Below, piece after piece: positions 60,101-64,000 of a stretch of DNA of 64,000 bases. The DNA is from Juglans regia (Eukaryota; Streptophyta; Magnoliopsida; Fagales; Juglandaceae). Position 1 is the first letter of the stretch; the number at the start of each line of letters is the position of its first letter. The notes under the pieces were generated by a model. That model saw only the letters and a list, made by a program, of their open reading frames with translations. It was not told where the DNA came from and made no database searches. The translations under genes and the position numbers were made by a program. The stretch is taken from the NCBI RefSeq assembly GCF_001411555.2, contig NC_049903.1:24936270-25000269 (forward strand). The letters run 5' to 3'.

Positions 60101-61041
60101 TGGCCTACTCACATCCAACTTTGCAGCCACGACGCTGCGTGGGAGGGGCACAAAGATGACCACATGCCCAAGTAAAGCATGACGACACAAATTGGAAAAA
60201 TAAAAGGATTAAATGAGCTAAAACGCAATCAGAAGACGGGCAGTGGAAAGTGGAAATCGACATAAGGAGAAGGCAGATAGACATTGGTCTCATCAAACGA
60301 AATCACTAAAAGTTTCAAGAGAATGACTACATCGTCAGCCTGCGGGGTCGTTCGAGATAGGCTGGGAACTAGCAGGGTGGACCGTATGGCCCTATATGGC
60401 GACAACACCCCCCCGCATAACGCTAAGCCCATAATTTCTTGCAGCCAAACTCCCCAGGCCGGCCATAAAAGAAAGAAAAGAAGGAAACAACTGGGAAAAA
60501 TATGCAAAGGCAAATAGCCGGACACAGTCAATAAAGGGTAATATCATTAATCATTGCCAGCTACAATATGAGGCCGCAGAGTTATGGAGAGCAAGTTACA
60601 ACATAAAACGACTAAGTACAATAATACACAGCAAAAGCCAGCTAAGCACGACATAAAGTTGGGAGGTGTAGCAAACCAAAGCCTCATCAAGTAAGGTCGC
60701 AGTAAGGTCCTGAGAGGACGACTACCTAATAAGGGCGAACGAAGGCAATGCAAATGGATAAACGGACGACTAGCGGGGTAGCCAAGAATCCTGTAATTTC
60801 CTGCAGAAAAGTCCCTTAGGCCGGCCATGAAAATGGAAAAGAGAAAGAAAAGCATGAAAGGAAAACATAGTAAAGACAAGCAGCTCGACACGACAAAAAT
60901 GTGAAACAATTTAATTGATCAGAGTTGTATACAAGTCGTAGGGAGACAACGCATAGGTATGTACATTCAGTAAAAAGAAAAGAAAGGGAAGAGTAAAATA
61001 AAAGAGCAGCAGTGGCACCAAGGAGTTAGGGCGTGGCGACT
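60101..61041. other. Element B spacer
   Basis: No clear repeat or coding sequence. A phrase near 60425-60480 (ataatttcttgcagccaaactccccaggccggccat) recurs diverged near 60793-60832, so a short duplication of about 370-bp spacing is likely. Confidence 0.5.
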
Positions 61042-63445
61042 TCAAGCCTCGGCACCTAGAGTACCAACCTCAGGACAGTCAGGAGTAGGATCCCTCAACT
61101 CTGAAGCAACAAGCTTGGGCACGGACAGAACGACAGGACCCGAGAAAGCATCAGGGATCTCTTTCCTTCCCAACTCACAGCTAATCATGAAAGCTGCCCT
61201 ATCGATAGAGATATGGGCAAGGTCGAGGCCCAGCAAATATTTTTCGAAAGTTTGTGAATGCAGCTGCGGACTCCCCAAGAAGTGGTCCTGCATCAACCTA
61301 CGACCCTTAAGGCACCCATGCCCCCACGCAAGATTGCGAATGCTCGGGACTGACTTTAGTTGCCTGTTTAGGCGATAGTGACCACTTGTACTCGAGAAAG
61401 GTCGCCCCGAAGATTTGTAACAAGCCACTACAACCGCTGGTCGTCCTCCTTTGCTTCTCTCTTGAGCCTTTTCTGGCGGCGTTTAAGTTTCTTGTTTTTC
61501 CTGCACTCCTCCTTCAAGGCAAGTTGAACCCTCTTCAGCTCTTGCTTAGCTGCTCCCTCTTTTCCCTCTCGCCGCGAGCACAATGAATGGCGGTCTGGGT
61601 CATTGTACGAAGGTCTTGGTTTTCTTGTTCAATGACTTCTTGGTTGTCCACAATAAAGGCCTCCAGTTGAGAGGAACCCTGACAACAAGAGGGGCCGACA
61701 TGCAACGATTAGTAAAGGAAAACTAGAAAATAAAGAGAGAAAGGAAAAGGACAAAGAAAGAAATAGCTGAACCTTGCATAAAGAGCTAGACAAACACTTG
61801 GCGACTTGGTTGATAGCCTCCGCACGACTCCCTCCCGTTTCTAGCCAGGCCAACGGAGAGACGACTTCTATTGAGCCCTCGGCCTTAGACATTTGGGTAG
61901 CCGCCTTGGCCCAATTGTCGACGACCTCTTCGACATGCGCTCCCGTCTGAGAGGGCTAATCTTCGTGTCGACCTCTTAGACTAGAGCTGATTATAACATC
62001 CAGAAAGGAGTCACCCTCCACTTGGCGCTCCACCTGGGTACGCAGATCATCGCACGGACCCTTGGGACCCGTAGCCGACTACAACATCCAGAAGGGAGAC
62101 ACCTTCCACGTTGTATCCCACCTCCGCGACACGGGTACTGGAAGTAGCGGCTGCCACCCTCTCAATGACGACATCCAGACCTCACGAGCAAGCCTTGACC
62201 TCATCCTCAAAGGAGTGACTACCGGTAGCGGAGCGAGATGAATAAGGAGGAGAAACCCCCAGAGAATGCTGCTCCTCAATAGTCCACTCAGGGATCTCGA
62301 CCACAAAGACTCCCCGGAGTAGGGCATCAATTTCACCCGCGTTCTAGAGTACATCTGCAGCATTAGTTGGCGAGGGCAGCACGGTGGGAACATTAGCCGA
62401 AGGGCCTTTCACTAGGGTTTCCAAGGACTTCGAGGAAAAAGGTCCAACCGGCATCTCCACTGGCATCACCAGGATAGTAGGATGGTGGTCCTCAAGAGTA
62501 GTTGAGTCCAGCCAGGGAGGAATCAGGGCTCCAGAAGGGAGCCTACTGTTGGCCTAGGCCCCCTCTAAGTGAGGCCTCTTCCCCTTACTCAATAGAGAAG
62601 GGTACGAGGGGCGCTTTCGGGCAGGAGTGACCAGGGGCCGAGCAATAGTCACTCTGTCATCAAAAGGAATGTGGCAAAAGAGAGGGAGAGAACCACTTAG
62701 GCTCTTCTCAGAAATGAGAGCTTCCGAGAAGACGCTATTGGAGGCTCTTCTGCACCCATTCACGAACGATGGCAATACAACGTGACTCAACAATGGTAGA
62801 TGTCGGGCGCACCACCATGTCTTACAGAACCTTTCCCCAGTTCGTCCGGATAGGGAACTCGTGATGACTCACTTGACCCATCAGGAGCTCCTACCCGTGG
62901 CTAAACACAAAAAAGAACTTCGTAGACTAGTCCTTCACCTTGCGATACCTTGGCTCTAGGTTAATGAGGGCATGTATCACCTTGAAGCTGCAGACGTTTC
63001 CCTTCTGCCGTAGCACCTTGTGAGTAAGAAGGAACTCATGGCTGGTGAGACCAGCATTCTCTGGATCCGATTCTAGCAAAGCACGCTACCAGATGCTACT
63101 GCAACAAATCAAAAGCCTCCAAGCTTTTGAATGAAGTTGAGAGGGGGCTAAACCAAGGCGATCCAACAAGTCACGAATAGGGTGAGGCAAAGGAAGACTC
63201 AAGCCACACGTAAACATGGAAGGAAATAGGGCCACTCAAGTGGAGCGACCCTCGACGTCGACGACACCCTTGTGTGGACTGGGGATCTTGAAGAGCACTG
63301 ATTCCTGCACCTGGTAAGTGAGGGCCAGTGATGCTAGCATTGTCGCCTTAGTGTTGGAACGCCAACACCTACCCTCGAAAAATGGCCCAACATCTGCGTC
63401 ACCCCCACCAGAAACCATGGGTATGGTGGTTTTCTTAGAAGCCAT
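61042..63445 (-). pseudogene. Element B antisense ORF: Transposase_28-like, spliced, coiled coil
   Basis: Starts at ATG 63445 (MASKKTTIPMVSGGGDADV) and reads opposite to gag. After a TGA near 63236 the frame continues with FTCGLSLPLPHPIRDLLDRL and GLAPSQLHSKAWRLLICC, the Transposase_28-type motif, aligned with FTSGLRLPFCRPVCEVLDFL in element A. The middle is low-complexity and broken. A GT-AG intron of 93 bp (61679-61771: CAAG|gttcag ... tgtcag|GGTTCC) precedes QLEAFIVDNQEVIEQEN, which aligns with QLVAFIVDGQGALEEEN of element A. A basic coiled coil (KQELKRVQLALKEECRKNKK) follows, then AWGHGCLKG and an open C-terminus to 61042. In-frame stops show it is dead. No catalytic residues are recognised, so 'transposase' is only the family name. 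Confidence 0.75.
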
Positions 63446-63568
63446 CAACACAGAAGTAGAATTTAGTAAAGAAATGAGAGTAAGCAAAGAGAGAAGAAGT
63501 TGGGAGAACATGGATAACATGAGAGCTACAGTACGATGAAAGGAGAGGGGACTGTAATCCAAATTGTA

Positions 63569-63580
63569 CTTATATAGGGG
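63569..63580 (-). promoter_or_regulatory. TATA box ahead of the element B antisense ORF
   Basis: The minus strand reads CCCCTATATAAG, about 125 bp upstream of ATG 63445, followed by a CT-rich leader (ttcttctctctttgct). It points against the LTR promoter and has a counterpart in element A (32841-32850). Confidence 0.55.
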
Positions 63581-63914
63581 AAAGACAATGGTTGATCTCC
63601 CATGCCTCGTGGCAAAAGGGAGAAGTATGAGAAGCTTCGAATATTGGGAAATGCGCACCACGGAGCAACTCGAAAGCGAAGAGCCACCAAATGCCCTCGA
63701 CATTGATATAAATGAAAAGACGCCATCAGAGTTATCGAAAGAAGAGCCAACAAAAATGGAAGGGAAACGATACCGGGGTAGCCAAACGATGGGAACCTCC
63801 ACAAACTTCGGAGTCGAGTGCACGTTAGTAAAGGGATCTTGGGCCCAACGACAAGGCGGGTTCAAGTAATAATAATTCTCATCGTACTCGTCCGGTGAGA
63901 ATTAGCAGGGTAAT

Positions 63915-64000
63915 TGTAAGGGAATTTTTCCCTTTTTGTCTCAGCGGGCCTAAGAATGGCAACTAAGGGAACAAGAACCAAAGGCCCATCCCAGAACAAG
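63915..64000 (+). repeat. Start of element B 3' LTR
   Basis: TGTAAGGGAATTTTTCCC onward, colinear with 47961-48050. It is cut by the window end. Confidence 0.8.

Larger units (their letters stand above)
47961..64000 (+). mobile_element. Element B: Ty3/gypsy (Tat-like) retrotransposon, pol lost, runs off the window
   Basis: The left LTR starts TGTAAGGGGATTTTTCTCCC at 47961. The right LTR starts TGTAAGGGAATTTTTCCC at 63915 and continues past the window end. In order: LTR, PBS, gag-protease remnants (48.79-50.65 kb), a host stretch at 53368-53648, a repeat array (58.1-60.1 kb), an antisense ORF (63445-61042) and the right LTR. RT, RNase H and integrase are absent. Two LTRs of another family are inserted at 50733-53367 and 53649-58096. 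Without them the visible element is about 9 kb. The LTR end and PBS match element A closely. Confidence 0.85.

Overview
This is a repeat-rich piece of a plant nuclear genome. The evidence is AT-rich intergenic DNA, GT-AG introns, long nested Ty3/gypsy and LINE retrotransposons, hAT and Harbinger-type MITEs, and two spliced genes with plant homologues. A woody rosid, perhaps Fagales, is my guess from the style of the MITEs; nothing in the window proves it.

Only two host genes can be supported. The first (5.59-8.80 kb, minus strand) is a four-exon gene for a small, very conserved-looking plant protein of 127-133 residues. All of its introns are phase 0, and its last three exons are too short to stand out as ORFs. 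The second (24.10-28.26 kb, minus strand, with a 5'-UTR exon reaching about 28.7 kb) is a complete PP2A B'/B56 regulatory subunit of the alpha/beta type, 500 residues, with one 2.65-kb coding intron and a 283-bp 5'-UTR intron.

Everything else with recognisable content is mobile DNA. From 1 to 4 kb, 9.8 to 12.3 kb and 18.0 to 21.9 kb there are Ty3/gypsy LTR-like remnants and a gypsy integrase tail. A LINE of about 5.65 kb (12349-17999) sits in this LTR-like DNA with a perfect 14-bp target duplication. Its only clear defect is a frameshift in the endonuclease. Three TIR elements have perfect 8-bp target duplications: 22608-23267, 31410-31664 and 45957-46970. The last carries an acidic, coding-like fragment that may be captured host sequence. 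A Harbinger-like MITE lies at 44150-44339.

The most interesting part is a pair of degraded elements of one Ty3/gypsy family, probably the Tat lineage. Element A (about 31.9-43.7 kb, read on the minus strand) keeps RT, RNase H and integrase but has no gag or protease. Element B (47.96 kb to beyond the window end, read on the plus strand) keeps gag and protease but has no RT or integrase. Both have the same unusual 3' half: a tandem-repeat array followed by a long ORF on the strand opposite to gag-pol. In both, that antisense ORF starts behind a TATA-like box, has a motif of the 'putative gypsy type transposon' domain (Transposase_28), contains an intron of 87-93 bp at the same place, and ends in a coiled coil. 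Element B was later hit by two LTR insertions of another gypsy family (50733-53367 and 53649-58096). Both now stand as solo LTRs with 5-bp target duplications.
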